This document shows positions 1 to 8,700 of a stretch of DNA of 20,508 nt, one piece after another (position 1 is the stretch's first letter; each line of letters starts with the position of its first letter). Made by a program: the position numbers and the translations under genes. The notes under the pieces are model-generated. The model was given only the letters and a program-made list of their open reading frames with translations, ran no database searches and was not told the DNA's origin. Origin of the DNA: JANLTP01 sp031363055 (GTDB lineage: Bacteria; Pseudomonadota; Gammaproteobacteria; Burkholderiales; Burkholderiaceae_E); contig JANLTP010000239.1 of NCBI GenBank assembly GCA_031363055.1, positions 1 to 20,508 of the forward strand, given 5' to 3'.

Positions 1-112
1 GCCCCAGTGCCTTCAGATCGGTGCCATGCGGCACTTTGAGCTCCAACACCATGATCGTGATGATGATCGCGAGAACGCCATCACTGAACGCCTCAAGTCG
101 TGTTTTTCCCAT
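1..112 (-). CDS. TMEM175-family (DUF1211) membrane protein, N-terminal fragment
   Basis: Only the first 37 residues are inside the window; the gene continues past the left edge. The start is the ATG read from 112 down to 110. The peptide opens MGKTRLEAFSDGVLAIIIT and continues into a hydrophobic helix (VLAIIITIMVLEL). The R-x-x-x-F-S-D-G-x-x-A signature in the first helix is diagnostic of the bacterial TMEM175/DUF1211 family, whose studied members are potassium-selective channels of the inner membrane. Channel function is inferred from family membership. The missing C-terminus prevents a length comparison. Confidence 0.8.
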   Translation of the reverse strand, partial: MGKTRLEAFSDGVLAIIITIMVLELKVPHGTDLKALG

Positions 113-161
113 CGTCGGTTTCCTGGCCAAGGCTTGAAGGACTGCCAAGGATAACCCGCCC

Positions 162-191
162 GAACCCGGTTGACGAGAACCCGGTTGACAA
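162..191. repeat. Two-copy 15-bp tandem repeat
   Basis: GAACCCGGTTGACGA (162-176) is followed directly by GAACCCGGTTGACAA (177-191), matching at 14 of 15 positions. It lies between the divergently placed TMEM175 start and the end of the SnoaL-like gene. No function is evident; it may be a replication-slippage duplication. Confidence 0.6.
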
Positions 192-207
192 ATCACCGGC
201 GCCGTTT

Positions 208-594
208 CTAGGCTGGGCGAAGCTGCTTCCAGAAAACGTCCTTGAGCTGCACCCGTCCATCATGCACCGAGATCAGTTCGATGCCGCGCACATTGAATGC
301 ATCACCGTCCCGATACTTGCCGTCGAGGCGATAGGTCATGACGATTTGATCAGGCGCCAGGCCACGGCAAACAACGTCCTCGAAGCGCAGATACTCGAAC
401 AGGGCCGCATTCTCGGTAATGCCTTCAAGAATACCGACTACGCCCTTGCGGACTCGGCCATGCGGAGCATCGGGACCGAGAGCAAAATGCCATTCGACAT
501 CGGTGGTCACGAACTGCGCCAACAAAACCGGATCGCGAGTGAAAAATGCCTTGCCAAATCGGCCCATGATCTCGTTCGCACGATCGTCGTTCAC
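208..594 (-). CDS. SnoaL-like / NTF2-fold protein
   Basis: This is a 128-residue protein resembling the SnoaL-like (NTF2 superfamily) group: small cone-shaped barrels that serve as isomerases, hydrolases or ligand-binding proteins. Recognisable elements are the N-terminal helix MGRFGKAFFTRDPVLLAQFV, then VTTDVEWHFALG, a GI-E--T helix and the closing strands GIELISVHDGRVQLKDVFWK. I chose the GTG at 594 because GGAG sits six bases upstream of it and the SnoaL fold begins just inside; the open frame extends further upstream without homology-like content. The substrate cannot be told. It is a separate minus-strand gene 83 bases beyond the DsrE-like gene and could share its transcript. Confidence 0.65.
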   Translation of the reverse strand: MNDDRANEIMGRFGKAFFTRDPVLLAQFVTTDVEWHFALGPDAPHGRVRKGVVGILEGITENAALFEYLRFEDVVCRGLAPDQIVMTYRLDGKYRDGDAFNVRGIELISVHDGRVQLKDVFWKQLRPA

Positions 595-677
595 TCGATT
601 CTCCGTCGGTTCATTGCGGTTCGTCGCTACGAGTGCCGGTAGGCCAACAGACCTGTCCGCCAGTTCCAATCCGGCCG

Positions 678-1088
678 CTAAGGTTTGATGTAGGCATACC
701 CTTGCCCCTGAAGTTTTGCCAACCGAACGACACCCGACGGGGTGTAGTCGGCCTCCTGAATAAACTGCTCCTTCTTGAGGTTGCGGTTTTTCAAGGTGAA
801 CTCGCAAATCTCGAAACGTACCCCGCGATTGCGCAGTCCAGCAATCAGGCCAATGAAGGGTTTGTCGGTACGATCTTTCGCACCTTCCATCAAAAAATCA
901 ACGCCGAGTGCATGCGTCACAACGGTAATCTGCGCGCTCGGGTCGGTGTCGAGGTGGTTGCCAATGTTGCGCAAGGCGGCCAATGCTTGAGTAGCGGTAT
1001 CGTTGACGTGGTAGACCACCTTGTCCTGGGCTTGCACTGATAGTGTGACTACTGAAAAAAGCGCGGCGGCTGCGAGCGATCGAAACAT
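678..1088 (-). CDS. Exported DsrE/DsrF-like protein
   Basis: This 136-residue protein has a Sec-type leader (MFRSLAAAALFSVVTLSVQA, predicted cleavage after Ala20) and a single DsrE/F-like domain. The sequence shows the strands VVYHVND and ITVVTHALGVDFL and the GVRFEICEFTL segment. Cys95 sits where DsrE-family proteins carry their conserved cysteine (G-V-x-F-x-x-C-x-x-T-L). Cytoplasmic DsrE proteins transfer sulfur; exported single-domain versions are common but poorly characterised, so the role is unknown. The ATG at 1088 has AAGGGG just upstream. It starts 10 bases after the M48 protease stop, so the two are almost certainly co-transcribed, which suggests an envelope or redox-stress job. Confidence 0.75.
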   Translation of the reverse strand: MFRSLAAAALFSVVTLSVQAQDKVVYHVNDTATQALAALRNIGNHLDTDPSAQITVVTHALGVDFLMEGAKDRTDKPFIGLIAGLRNRGVRFEICEFTLKNRNLKKEQFIQEADYTPSGVVRLAKLQGQGYAYIKP

Positions 1089-1098
1089 GGTTATCCCC

Positions 1099-2598
1099 TT
1101 ATTGCGCCACCACTTTGACGAGACGTCCTGACTGCAGCTCCCCCTGCGGGTAGATTCCGTTGACCAGCCGCAATTCCTGTTCGGCGTATTTGCCCAGTGG
1201 CGTGCCGCGCGCCAGCGTGCTGACACTTTGTCCGGCCGCCAAAGGCATCGTTCGAATTTGATACGGCTTGGCCAGTTGCCGATCGTTGGCCGTCAGCGGA
1301 TGAAAACTGGTCACCACTGCGCGCACTTCGTTGGCGGCCGCATTGCGCGCTTCGATGCTTTTGAACATCGAGCGAAACATGAACTTCTGCTGGTTGTAAT
1401 TGACGATGGCCAACTCGAGCGGTACCGGCTTGCCGTCTTCGCCGACCGCGCGTCCCACGAAGTAGGTGGTTGCCAAACCATTGATCTGCGTCTTGTCAGC
1501 CTTGCCGGTTTCGGGCTTGAAAATCTTCTTGATCACCTCTTCGTCAGTGGCGCCGGCACCGGTGACCAGCGCCATGGCGACCCCGACCGTGCTTTCGTTG
1601 TTGATCGCCAGGACCGTGTCGGCACTGTTGCGCAGTTTCCAGTTTGCTGGCACCGAGAATCCGACCCCCATGGGCTCATGGTAGAAGCTGTTGCCGCGAA
1701 CCACGCCCTGGTCGCGTCCCTCGCCAAAGGTCATGCCGTTAATTGCGCGTAAGTAACGTTCGCGGCCGGCGTCAGTGCTGCCCTGGCGCTTCAGGCTGTT
1801 GGCAATTTCGGTGATGTCATGAAGACGTTGGTCGTTCGACGGATGCGATGAACTCCAATCCGGCATTTTCTGCGCGGTCTTGCCTTCAGCGCGCGCACGG
1901 TCGGCCGCAAACACTTCCTGGTTCTTCAATACGCCGATGACCTTGATCATGCCCTTCGGGTCATAACCATTGACCGCCAGATACTGGGCGCCCAGTTGAT
2001 CGGCCTGCAACTCCTGGTCGCGACCGTAGCTGGTGATCATCTGGCCGGCAACGCCGCTGACGGCCTGACCTGCGCCGGCGACGCCGCCATAGATCTGGCC
2101 CAGGATTTCGGCGCCGATCGAGATCGCCTGTGCGATCGTATTTTGGGTTTGACGGGTGGCACCATGGCGGGCCGTGACATGGCCGATTTCATGACCGATG
2201 ACACCCGCCAACTCTTCCTCGCTGTCGAGGTAGGCCATCAGACCTCGAGTCACGTACACGAAGCCGCCGGGCAGCGCAAAGGCGTTGATCTCCGGACTGT
2301 CAACGACCGTGAATGTCCAGACCAGGTTGGCGCGCTGCGATTGCTTGGCGAGCTTTTGACCGACCTCGTTGACATAGGCTTGCAGCGGCGGCGAGTTATA
2401 GACGCCGTACTCTTTCCTGACCGAAGCGTCGCTTTCCTTGCCCATCTTGATTTCGTCGGCTTCGCTGAGCAGCGACACCTCTTGTCGACCGGTCACCGGG
2501 TTGGTCGAACAACTGACCAGTAACGAACACAGCACCGCCGCCGTCCAGACCCGCAGGTCAGCCCAGGCGGGTGATTTCTGATTGGTTTTAAAGTTCAT
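1099..2598 (-). CDS. M48-family zinc metalloprotease, lipoprotein
   Basis: The 499-residue protein is a predicted periplasmic, lipid-anchored peptidase. It has a type II signal peptide with lipobox LLVSC (Cys30) followed by STNPVTGRQEVSLLS, an opening typical of bacterial M48 proteases of the BepA/YfgC kind. Zinc site: HEIGH at residues 136-140, with the third ligand probably Glu196 in the ELQAD motif. The M48 core spans roughly residues 60-260. A further domain of about 200 residues follows and ends in a short basic segment that resembles a LysM-type module (PLAAGQSVSTLARGTPLG). Family members degrade or help assemble outer-membrane proteins. The ATG at 2598 has GGAGG five bases upstream; the longer open frame lacks a leader. 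It is first in a unit with the DsrE-like gene. Confidence 0.88.
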   Translation of the reverse strand: MNFKTNQKSPAWADLRVWTAAVLCSLLVSCSTNPVTGRQEVSLLSEADEIKMGKESDASVRKEYGVYNSPPLQAYVNEVGQKLAKQSQRANLVWTFTVVDSPEINAFALPGGFVYVTRGLMAYLDSEEELAGVIGHEIGHVTARHGATRQTQNTIAQAISIGAEILGQIYGGVAGAGQAVSGVAGQMITSYGRDQELQADQLGAQYLAVNGYDPKGMIKVIGVLKNQEVFAADRARAEGKTAQKMPDWSSSHPSNDQRLHDITEIANSLKRQGSTDAGRERYLRAINGMTFGEGRDQGVVRGNSFYHEPMGVGFSVPANWKLRNSADTVLAINNESTVGVAMALVTGAGATDEEVIKKIFKPETGKADKTQINGLATTYFVGRAVGEDGKPVPLELAIVNYNQQKFMFRSMFKSIEARNAAANEVRAVVTSFHPLTANDRQLAKPYQIRTMPLAAGQSVSTLARGTPLGKYAEQELRLVNGIYPQGELQSGRLVKVVAQ

Positions 2599-2653
2599 GC
2601 CGTCCTCCAGGCATGATTCTAGCGACTCGCGAGCGCTACTCCGGGAAGTGCAA

Positions 2654-3031
2654 TCAATGCAACACAGTCGATACCAGTGGCACACCAAAATCGGCGTCGT
2701 TCAGGCCGATCTGCTGCTCGGCAGGGTCAGAATCGCCCTCACTCGACGCGGATTGCTCACGCTTGGCATCGGCAATGACCTTTTGGGCCACTTTATAGGC
2801 TTCCTCGGCCTCAAGCTGGCCGAATCCTTCGAACAGCTCACGCGTTTTGGCCAGAACGGCCGTGGGATCGGTAATTTCGATGCCGGCCGGCACTAAACGA
2901 TTGCCGAATACGACACAGGTACTGCCGACGTAGGTAACCATCTTGAGCTCTGGCAGGCCGTCTTCATCGCGTGGCTGCAAAAGACACAGGACCTGGGTTC
3001 CATCGATCTCGAAAACTTTGGCGAATTGCAT
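2654..3031 (-). CDS. Hypothetical protein, 125 aa
   Basis: I do not recognise the family. The protein begins MQFAKVFEIDGTQVLCLLQ and has an N-terminal beta-rich part (about residues 1-60: VLCLLQPRD, KMVTYVGSTCVVFG, GIEITD). A helical, charged segment (about 60-95, LFEGFGQLEAEEAYKVAQKVI) and an acidic Ser-rich tail follow. There is no signal peptide or membrane segment, so it is probably cytoplasmic. The ATG at 3031 has GAGG six to nine bases upstream. It lies 55 bases upstream of the M48 protease gene on the same strand and could be transcribed with it. Gene reality is supported by the Shine-Dalgarno sequence and by absence of a better frame on either strand. Confidence 0.65.
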   Translation of the reverse strand: MQFAKVFEIDGTQVLCLLQPRDEDGLPELKMVTYVGSTCVVFGNRLVPAGIEITDPTAVLAKTRELFEGFGQLEAEEAYKVAQKVIADAKREQSASSEGDSDPAEQQIGLNDADFGVPLVSTVLH

Positions 3032-3212
3032 AATGACCTCTCATTTCCGGGCGCCGCTGACCAATGCAACCAGTCCAGCCCCGGCTTTAACTGATATATG
3101 GGCCGAAACCCTCAATTTAAAGCCTCAGATTCAACATAACGCGCTGGTGAACAATCGGTTAACCCTGATGGGAGGCTCGGCGATCGTTTCGTTTCAGCGG
3201 TGCCACGTTGGC

Positions 3213-3241
3213 TTTCCCGGAACGACGGCACTCGTTAGAAT
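3213..3241 (+). promoter_or_regulatory. Candidate sigma-70 promoter for the lysine-rich peptide gene
   Basis: TTTCCC (3213-3218), a 17-base spacer and TAGAAT (3236-3241, five of six consensus positions) lie 46 bases upstream of the small gene's start. The -35 match is weak. The rest of the 255-base divergent gap (3032-3286) holds nothing else that I can name. Confidence 0.3.
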
Positions 3242-3286
3242 CCATTGACGCCAACTCAAGCGTTGTGACCAGCCAAGGAGAATTTG

Positions 3287-3382
3287 ATGGGCAAGTCCCA
3301 AGACAATAAGAAAGAGAAGAAGAAACCCGCGTCGAAGACGCCTACAGAGAAAAAGCAGGAAAAGCGCGAAAAGAAAAAATAG
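3287..3382 (+). CDS. Lysine-rich 31-residue peptide
   Basis: A 31-codon frame opens MGKSQDNKKEKKKPASK and ends EKREKKK before TAG at 3380-3382. Thirteen of 31 residues are Lys, with one Arg, four Glu and one Asp, so the peptide is strongly basic and probably disordered. Support for translation comes from AAGGAG at 3275-3280, six bases before the ATG, and from a hairpin nine bases after the stop, giving a compact monocistronic unit. I have the impression that similar short K-rich proteins occur in other proteobacteria but cannot name a family. It might bind nucleic acid or ribosomes; that is a guess from charge only. Annotation pipelines often miss frames of this size. Confidence 0.65.
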   Translation: MGKSQDNKKEKKKPASKTPTEKKQEKREKKK

Positions 3383-3390
3383 CTAAGCCG

Positions 3391-3411
3391 GGTGGACCTT
3401 TTCGGTCCACC
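3391..3411. terminator. Hairpin terminator between convergent genes
   Basis: A perfect 8-bp stem, GGTGGACC (3391-3398) with GGTCCACC (3404-3411), encloses the loop TTTTC. It sits nine bases after the lysine-rich peptide stop and 24 bases beyond the minus-strand crotonase stop, so it could serve both directions. The run of T after the stem is short (GTTT), so it is a moderate rather than strong intrinsic terminator. Confidence 0.6.
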
Positions 3412-3434
3412 GTTTACTGCGTACTGTTTGTTGT

Positions 3435-4211
3435 CTATTGCTTCTGGCCGCGTTGGCGAACCGCTTCGCGGCGCGCCTCGATCTCCTCGGCACTGACCGC
3501 TGCGTTGGCCGTTTTCGAGGTACTGAGCTCCAAGGCCATACCGTCACCGAACGTGCTTCGATAACCGTCATCGATGAGCTTTTTGTAACGCAACAGCATC
3601 TCTGGCAAGACCGAGAGCATATCGATGGCCAATAAGCGCGCCTGCGGCAACAACGCGTCGGGCGTCACAACCCGATTCACCAATCCCCAATCGCAGGCTT
3701 GCTGCGCGCTCAGAAAGTTGCCGGTCAACGACAACTCCTTGGCCCGGTAAATGCCCACGGCACGGCTCAGCCGCTGCGATAAGCCCCAGCCGGGCATGAC
3801 GCCAACCCGGGCGTGGGTGTCGGCGAATCGCGCCTCGCTGGAAGCCAGCAAAACATCGCAAGCCAGCGCCAACTCGAAGCCGCCGGTAATGGCGACACCA
3901 TTGATCGCCCCAATCACCGGGCCGCTGAAGTGACCCAGGGCCGTGACCGGATCGGGTACCGACTGGCCGAATACGGCCGCGCTGGGGTCGGTCGCGCCGA
4001 GTTCCTTCAGGTCCAGGCCCGCCGTGAAGGCGCGGCCGGCGCCGGTCAGAATCAACACCCTGATGGCGGGGTCAGCTTCAAGCTCGGTGATGGCGCTGGC
4101 CAACTCGGCGCGCAGTTGCCGCGACAGCGCGTTCATGGCGCCCGGGCGATTCAAGGTGATGATCGCATAGCCCTCGCGGGCTCGTTCGATGAGGATGACG
4201 GGTTCGGTCAT
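3435..4211 (-). CDS. Enoyl-CoA hydratase/isomerase family protein (crotonase fold)
   Basis: This 258-residue protein is full length for a crotonase. The CoA-binding/oxyanion elements are visible: FTAGLDLKEL (about 62-71) and NGVAITGGFELALACD (104-119). Glu113 matches the first catalytic glutamate of enoyl-CoA hydratase. The position of the second glutamate is His133, in FADTHARVGVMPGWGLSQRL, a variant I recall from many EchA-like paralogues. The reaction may therefore not be simple hydration of trans-2-enoyl-CoA; isomerase, hydrolase or other acyl-CoA chemistry is possible. The start at 4211 gives the standard N-terminus MTEPVILIER; the Shine-Dalgarno is weak (GAAAG). The gene follows the amidohydrolase by 19 bases, so they probably form one transcript, perhaps processing one acyl substrate. 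Confidence 0.85.
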   Translation of the reverse strand: MTEPVILIERAREGYAIITLNRPGAMNALSRQLRAELASAITELEADPAIRVLILTGAGRAFTAGLDLKELGATDPSAAVFGQSVPDPVTALGHFSGPVIGAINGVAITGGFELALACDVLLASSEARFADTHARVGVMPGWGLSQRLSRAVGIYRAKELSLTGNFLSAQQACDWGLVNRVVTPDALLPQARLLAIDMLSVLPEMLLRYKKLIDDGYRSTFGDGMALELSTSKTANAAVSAEEIEARREAVRQRGQKQ

Positions 4212-4230
4212 GAAGTGCTTTCGTCGTGGT

Positions 4231-5517
4231 CTAACGCACACTGAACGGCGCCAGGTAAGGCCGCCCATGCGGTACCCCACCGAGCACCACATGCGCCGGT
4301 TTGATGTGAATCTTTCCCTGCCGCTTGTTGTTGCGCGTATCGACAAACTCGACGGCGCCTTCAACGACATCCAGCACGGTAATGTCGGCCGGCGCGCCGA
4401 GCTGAAGAGTGCCCAGCTTGGGAATGCGGTTGATGACTTTGGCGGGATTGATCGTGGCCATCGCGATCACCTGTTCCAGGCTGAAGCCCATATTGAGGAA
4501 CTTGCTCATGACCCAGGTCAGGTAGGGCATACCGGGTGAGTTGCCCGAGAACACATGAATATCTGAAGACAGGACGTCCGGCCCCGCGCCCTGTGCGATC
4601 GCTGCCTCGGCGACCGTGTAGTCAAAACTGCCGCCGCCATGGCCGACATCAAACACCACGCCGCGCTTTTTGGCGGCCAGCGCCGCGGGTAACAGTTTGC
4701 CGTCCTGAACGATATTGGTGAACTTGCCGCCGATATTGGGCGCACCCGAATAGCAATGGGTCAGCACATCTTGCGGGCGCAGCAGATCGAGAATCTGCGA
4801 CATGAGCTCGGCGGTTTCAACGCCGCCGATATGCACCATCAACTTGGCGCCGGTACCTGACATTTCGCAAGCCTGAATCGCGCGCTTCAAGGGTTCGGTG
4901 CCGTGCTTGGCGATGACATTCTCGGACATCCGTACTTTGATGCCGAGCACGACATCGGCGTTTTCGGCGACCGCTTTGGCGGCCATCTCGACTTGCGCAA
5001 AATCGATGTTGTAGAGCTCGGGCACTGGAAATCCACCCAGACCGTGAGTCGCAATGTGGACGAATGAAAAGAGGCGAGTCCGGGTTTGTGCGGTGACGTA
5101 GCGCCGAAAAATTGCGATCGCATTGGCTCCCGCATCGCCTGCCGAAACCATGGTGGTCGTACCTTGGTACTGCACGAGCTCATCGGCGGGTATACCGATC
5201 GCCGAGCCATAGGGAAACACGTGGCCGTGCAAATCGATCAGGCCGGGAACCACCAGCTTGCCGCCGACCTCCAATACCTTGTGCGCCCTGGCCGCCGGTA
5301 TCTCTGCGGCCAGCGTGTGAACGACGCCATAGCGAATGCCGATATCGCTTTTGCCCTTCAGATTCTGACTTGGGTCAAGCACCTCACCGCCCTTGATGAG
5401 GAGATCGAACTTGTCGTTGGGTCCCATGGCGGTCTGCGCCTGTGCGGATGTAATACCGAGGCTGGTGAGCGCGCCTATTGCGCTGGCACCGGTCAAAAGT
5501 TTTCTTCTTGTTGTCAT
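4231..5517 (-). CDS. Tat-exported amidohydrolase/deacetylase-type metallohydrolase
   Basis: The 428-residue protein belongs to the amidohydrolase superfamily. The leader MTTRRKLLTGASAIGALTSLGITSAQA has the twin arginines and an Ala-x-Ala-type cleavage site near residue 27, predicting folded export to the periplasm. Metal-site elements in order: HGH at 97-99 (DLHGH), a probable carboxylated lysine Lys194 (VLGIKVRMS), His in KLMVHIGG, His in VLTHCYSG, and Asp in LSSDIHVFSG. The whole resembles the dihydroorotase-like branch that includes acetyl-(R)-mandelate deacetylases such as Atu3266 and EF_0837, so ester or amide hydrolysis is likely. The true substrate is unknown. The ATG at 5517 is preceded by GGGGGA. 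It is the first gene of a unit with the crotonase. Confidence 0.82.
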   Translation of the reverse strand: MTTRRKLLTGASAIGALTSLGITSAQAQTAMGPNDKFDLLIKGGEVLDPSQNLKGKSDIGIRYGVVHTLAAEIPAARAHKVLEVGGKLVVPGLIDLHGHVFPYGSAIGIPADELVQYQGTTTMVSAGDAGANAIAIFRRYVTAQTRTRLFSFVHIATHGLGGFPVPELYNIDFAQVEMAAKAVAENADVVLGIKVRMSENVIAKHGTEPLKRAIQACEMSGTGAKLMVHIGGVETAELMSQILDLLRPQDVLTHCYSGAPNIGGKFTNIVQDGKLLPAALAAKKRGVVFDVGHGGGSFDYTVAEAAIAQGAGPDVLSSDIHVFSGNSPGMPYLTWVMSKFLNMGFSLEQVIAMATINPAKVINRIPKLGTLQLGAPADITVLDVVEGAVEFVDTRNNKRQGKIHIKPAHVVLGGVPHGRPYLAPFSVR

Positions 5518-5659
5518 ATCGTCCCCCTGGTTGGCTGATCTTAGACCCGAGCTGAAGATAGAGCAAGACAAGCTATTTGCGGGGCGCGACAGCAGGCGTA
5601 GGGCAGGGCTGAACAAAACGCAAGGTGAACGGGGTGAAAGGATTAGGCCAACAGTTCTA

Positions 5660-5688
5660 TTGTGTGTCGCCGATGCTGATTCGATACT
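5660..5688 (+). promoter_or_regulatory. Candidate promoter upstream of the large modular protein
   Basis: TTGTGT (5660-5665), a 17-base spacer and GATACT (5683-5688) lie about 74 bases upstream of the ATG at 5762. Matches to the sigma-70 boxes are only 3/6 and 4/6, so this is tentative. I see no other organised signal in the 244-base divergent region between 5517 and 5762. Confidence 0.25.
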
Positions 5689-5761
5689 TCTGCGAGACGC
5701 AGTCCGAGACCGCTGATGTCGATGCTGCCGATTCCCTGCTCGATTGAGTAGGAGAGCATCG

Positions 5762-8700
5762 ATGGTGGCCGTGAGTTCAGGCAGTGCGCGTGAATTGAAT
5801 CTTCAGGAGGTCAGCGCTTCGGTTCGCTTCGGCACTACCAGCGCCCGAGTTCCGAAACCGGTCCTGAGTCCGGTGCGATCGTTGAGTTCAATGGCCGTGG
5901 CGGCGGCGCGAGAGTTCAGTGCGGACGAACCCGGCGTCAAGGAAGCGAACCCACCAAGCGGTTCGGATAGCACGGCGTTCGCCGCTACGGCCACTGCCAC
6001 CACTGCCACCATCGCCGCCACCGCCGCCACCACGGACCCCGCCCACGCCCCCAAGGAGGCAAACAGCGCGAGCGCATCGATCCTGCTGGAGTCCTCGGTC
6101 AGCGCCGAATGGTTACAGGCGCGCTCGGACGTGTTCAATTCAATCGCCATCGACTACAACCGGGAACTCGATGCTGCCCGCGCCCGTTACGGCACGGGGC
6201 CCGGTTGGGTTGAGTATGTTTATGCTGGCGAGTACGGCAACAGCAGCGAACTGCTGTTGTCGGAGGCCAGTTTTCGGCAGCACTTCGTCGCACAGCAGCA
6301 CACGGGTCTGACGCAACTGGGCAGACTCTATGATCGAGCCGACGCCGCTGCGCTCCTGGTTGAGCACCCCGAATTCCTGGACATCGCACTCGATGGCAAT
6401 CGAGCGTTGAATGACGGTTTGGCCCCAGACGGCCGAGCGTTGGCGCCGCCGGCGGTGCTGGCGCGGATCGACGCGCAACTGACCGACTCCGACCTGGCAG
6501 CCTTGATGTCGCGATACGGCGGCCCGATACCCATTGCGATCAGTCCGATTGCCCGGGCCCAGGTCAACTTGTTCGGGCAACATCGTTTCGAGCAGATGGA
6601 GCGGTTGAGCCAGGCACTATCGGCACTGCGCGCCAATTTCAGTCAGCAATTGATGGCGGCTGCGAACGTAACCGATGTTTTTGAGAATGGCTCATCGGGC
6701 AGGGCGTCGAATAGTGCGTCGAATAGGGCGTTAAATAGCGCGTCAAGCAGCCCCGGTTGGATAACACAGATTGTCATGCGCACCTTCGGCGATAACGAGG
6801 CAATCAGTGCGCCCACGCCCATTGCCGTCCGGGTGTTCAGCGCCGATGCGTTCAGCCAGTGGTACTGCACTAAGCCTGGTCTTGAGAATCGACTTTTTGC
6901 GCGGCTTTATGGATCTTGCAATACAGTCGAAACTCCCGGCGATGAATTTAATCCCGGCGCGCGCAGTATCACTTTCCAAAATGCGCAATGGTCGCTGGCC
7001 GAAGGCGATCTGCACAATACCCAGTTTGCGCTGCTGAACATCAACAACGTGCCCGATCTGCACAGCAGCCGAGCCATCTACTTCAGCGAGTCGTCGGGTT
7101 GGGTAACGTCGATTGCGAATATCGATGAAGGCGTCGAGTGGCTGCGCATTGCGCTGGAGACGGTTGTGATCGGCGCGCTCAGCGCAGTTACAGCGGGTGC
7201 TGCTTCTGAAGTGCTGGGGCTTTGGTTAGGAGCGGAAGGCGCGGCGGCAGGAGCGGCGGCAGGAGCGGGTTCGGCGGCCCTTGCGAGCAGCGAGGTAGCG
7301 GGCATCGAACTCGTAGGCATCGAACTCACAGGCATCGAACTCACAGGCATCGAGATCGCCGGAATTGCCGATGGCGTCGCTACCGCTGAAGTTGTCGGCA
7401 CTATTGAAATCGCCACCCTGCCGACCTTGAGTCCGATCGACGCAGCCACACAAGCATTGAGCCGCAGCGCGATCAATGCCGCACTGAGCGACGATTTTTC
7501 GCTGCGCGAGCTGCTGCTCAACACGTTGGCCGCCGCCCTCGGTGCCGAACTCAGCCAGGCGTTTACGGGTCTGGCCGACTTGGCAGGACTCGGTGACGGC
7601 GCTCACCTTGTTGGCACCGCACTGAGCCAGGGAACGGTAAGCGCCTTGCGCGGTGCTGACTTCACCGATGGCGCGGCCAGTGGTTTGGCTGCCAGCTTGG
7701 CCGGCGTCGTCGCCACGAGTATGCAAGCACAAATCGCACGGGCACTTGGAGTAGGGTCGATCAATGTGGCCGAGGCCAATGCGGCGCGAGTATTCAGCAG
7801 CGTGATCGCCAGCGCGATTCGGGCCGCCGGTACACCAGGCGATCCGAATCAGGCGTTCGCGAGAAATCTTATCGATAGCGTCGTCGGAGCGCGGGTGGCG
7901 GCGCTCTTGCAACCGATCCCTGACCTGCCCGCGCCACCGCCCGGGGCATCCGTATCGTCACCGAGCACGGCGCAAGCAACGAGCAGCGACGCGTCCAATG
8001 ACGCCGCACTGGTCGAGCCTTCTCTAACGACGCGCGATCTCGTCAATGGCTATGGCCAAGCAACCGGTCAAATACAAATCACCGTTCTGAACTCGGATGG
8101 CACGCGGGCCGTCACCTTGGCTTCTGCAGACGGCGACGTGATCTCGTTCAACGTGGCTGCTCGATACACTGACTCGGAGATCGTTGAGCTCGTTGAATAT
8201 CACGCGCAACGGCAGCGCGGTGAAACCGATCCGAACGCCGACCAGGACAACCTTGAGGTTGCTGGACCAAGCGGAGGGTCGCGACTCGATCCGCGCAACC
8301 CGACCAGCGCCGCCATGCGCGTATTTACGGTCAAGCGACTCACGGCGCTGCCGACGCTTGAGATTCAGGGTGCGGGTAGTCAAAGGCTGGTCGATGCGAT
8401 GTTTGTGCTGGAGCTTCGACGCAACGCCGACGACGGTCGGTTATTCTCCAATCGGAACTCGGCGGCGGTGGATGCAGCGCTGGTTACCGTTGCGGCCGAG
8501 CGCGGGGTGTCGCTCGAGAAGATTCAGGCGGATTATTCCGCGATGGTTGAGCGGGCACTGGATATAGATCGGCGAACTGGTAAAACAGGTCGACTTGAGC
8601 GACCTTTCGTAGAAGGCCGCTCCGATGAATTTCGAGTGCCTGAGCTGTCGTCGACAAGAAATGGGCTGGTCCAAGGAATCAATGGCCTGCTGCAGGACAA

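Noticed and set aside
1228..1752. Plus-strand open frame of 174 codons
   Set aside because: It is antisense to the M48 protease; its product is Arg/His/Gly-rich with no recognisable domain and the opposite frame carries HEIGH and a lipobox.
7301..7360. CRISPR-like regular repeat
   Set aside because: The units are contiguous without spacers, in frame with the coding sequence, and only 15 bp long.
7226..7912. Minus-strand open frame of 228 codons inside the large modular gene
   Set aside because: It is a shadow frame of GC-rich coding DNA, low-complexity and without a ribosome site; the plus frame has coherent domain structure and a good Shine-Dalgarno.
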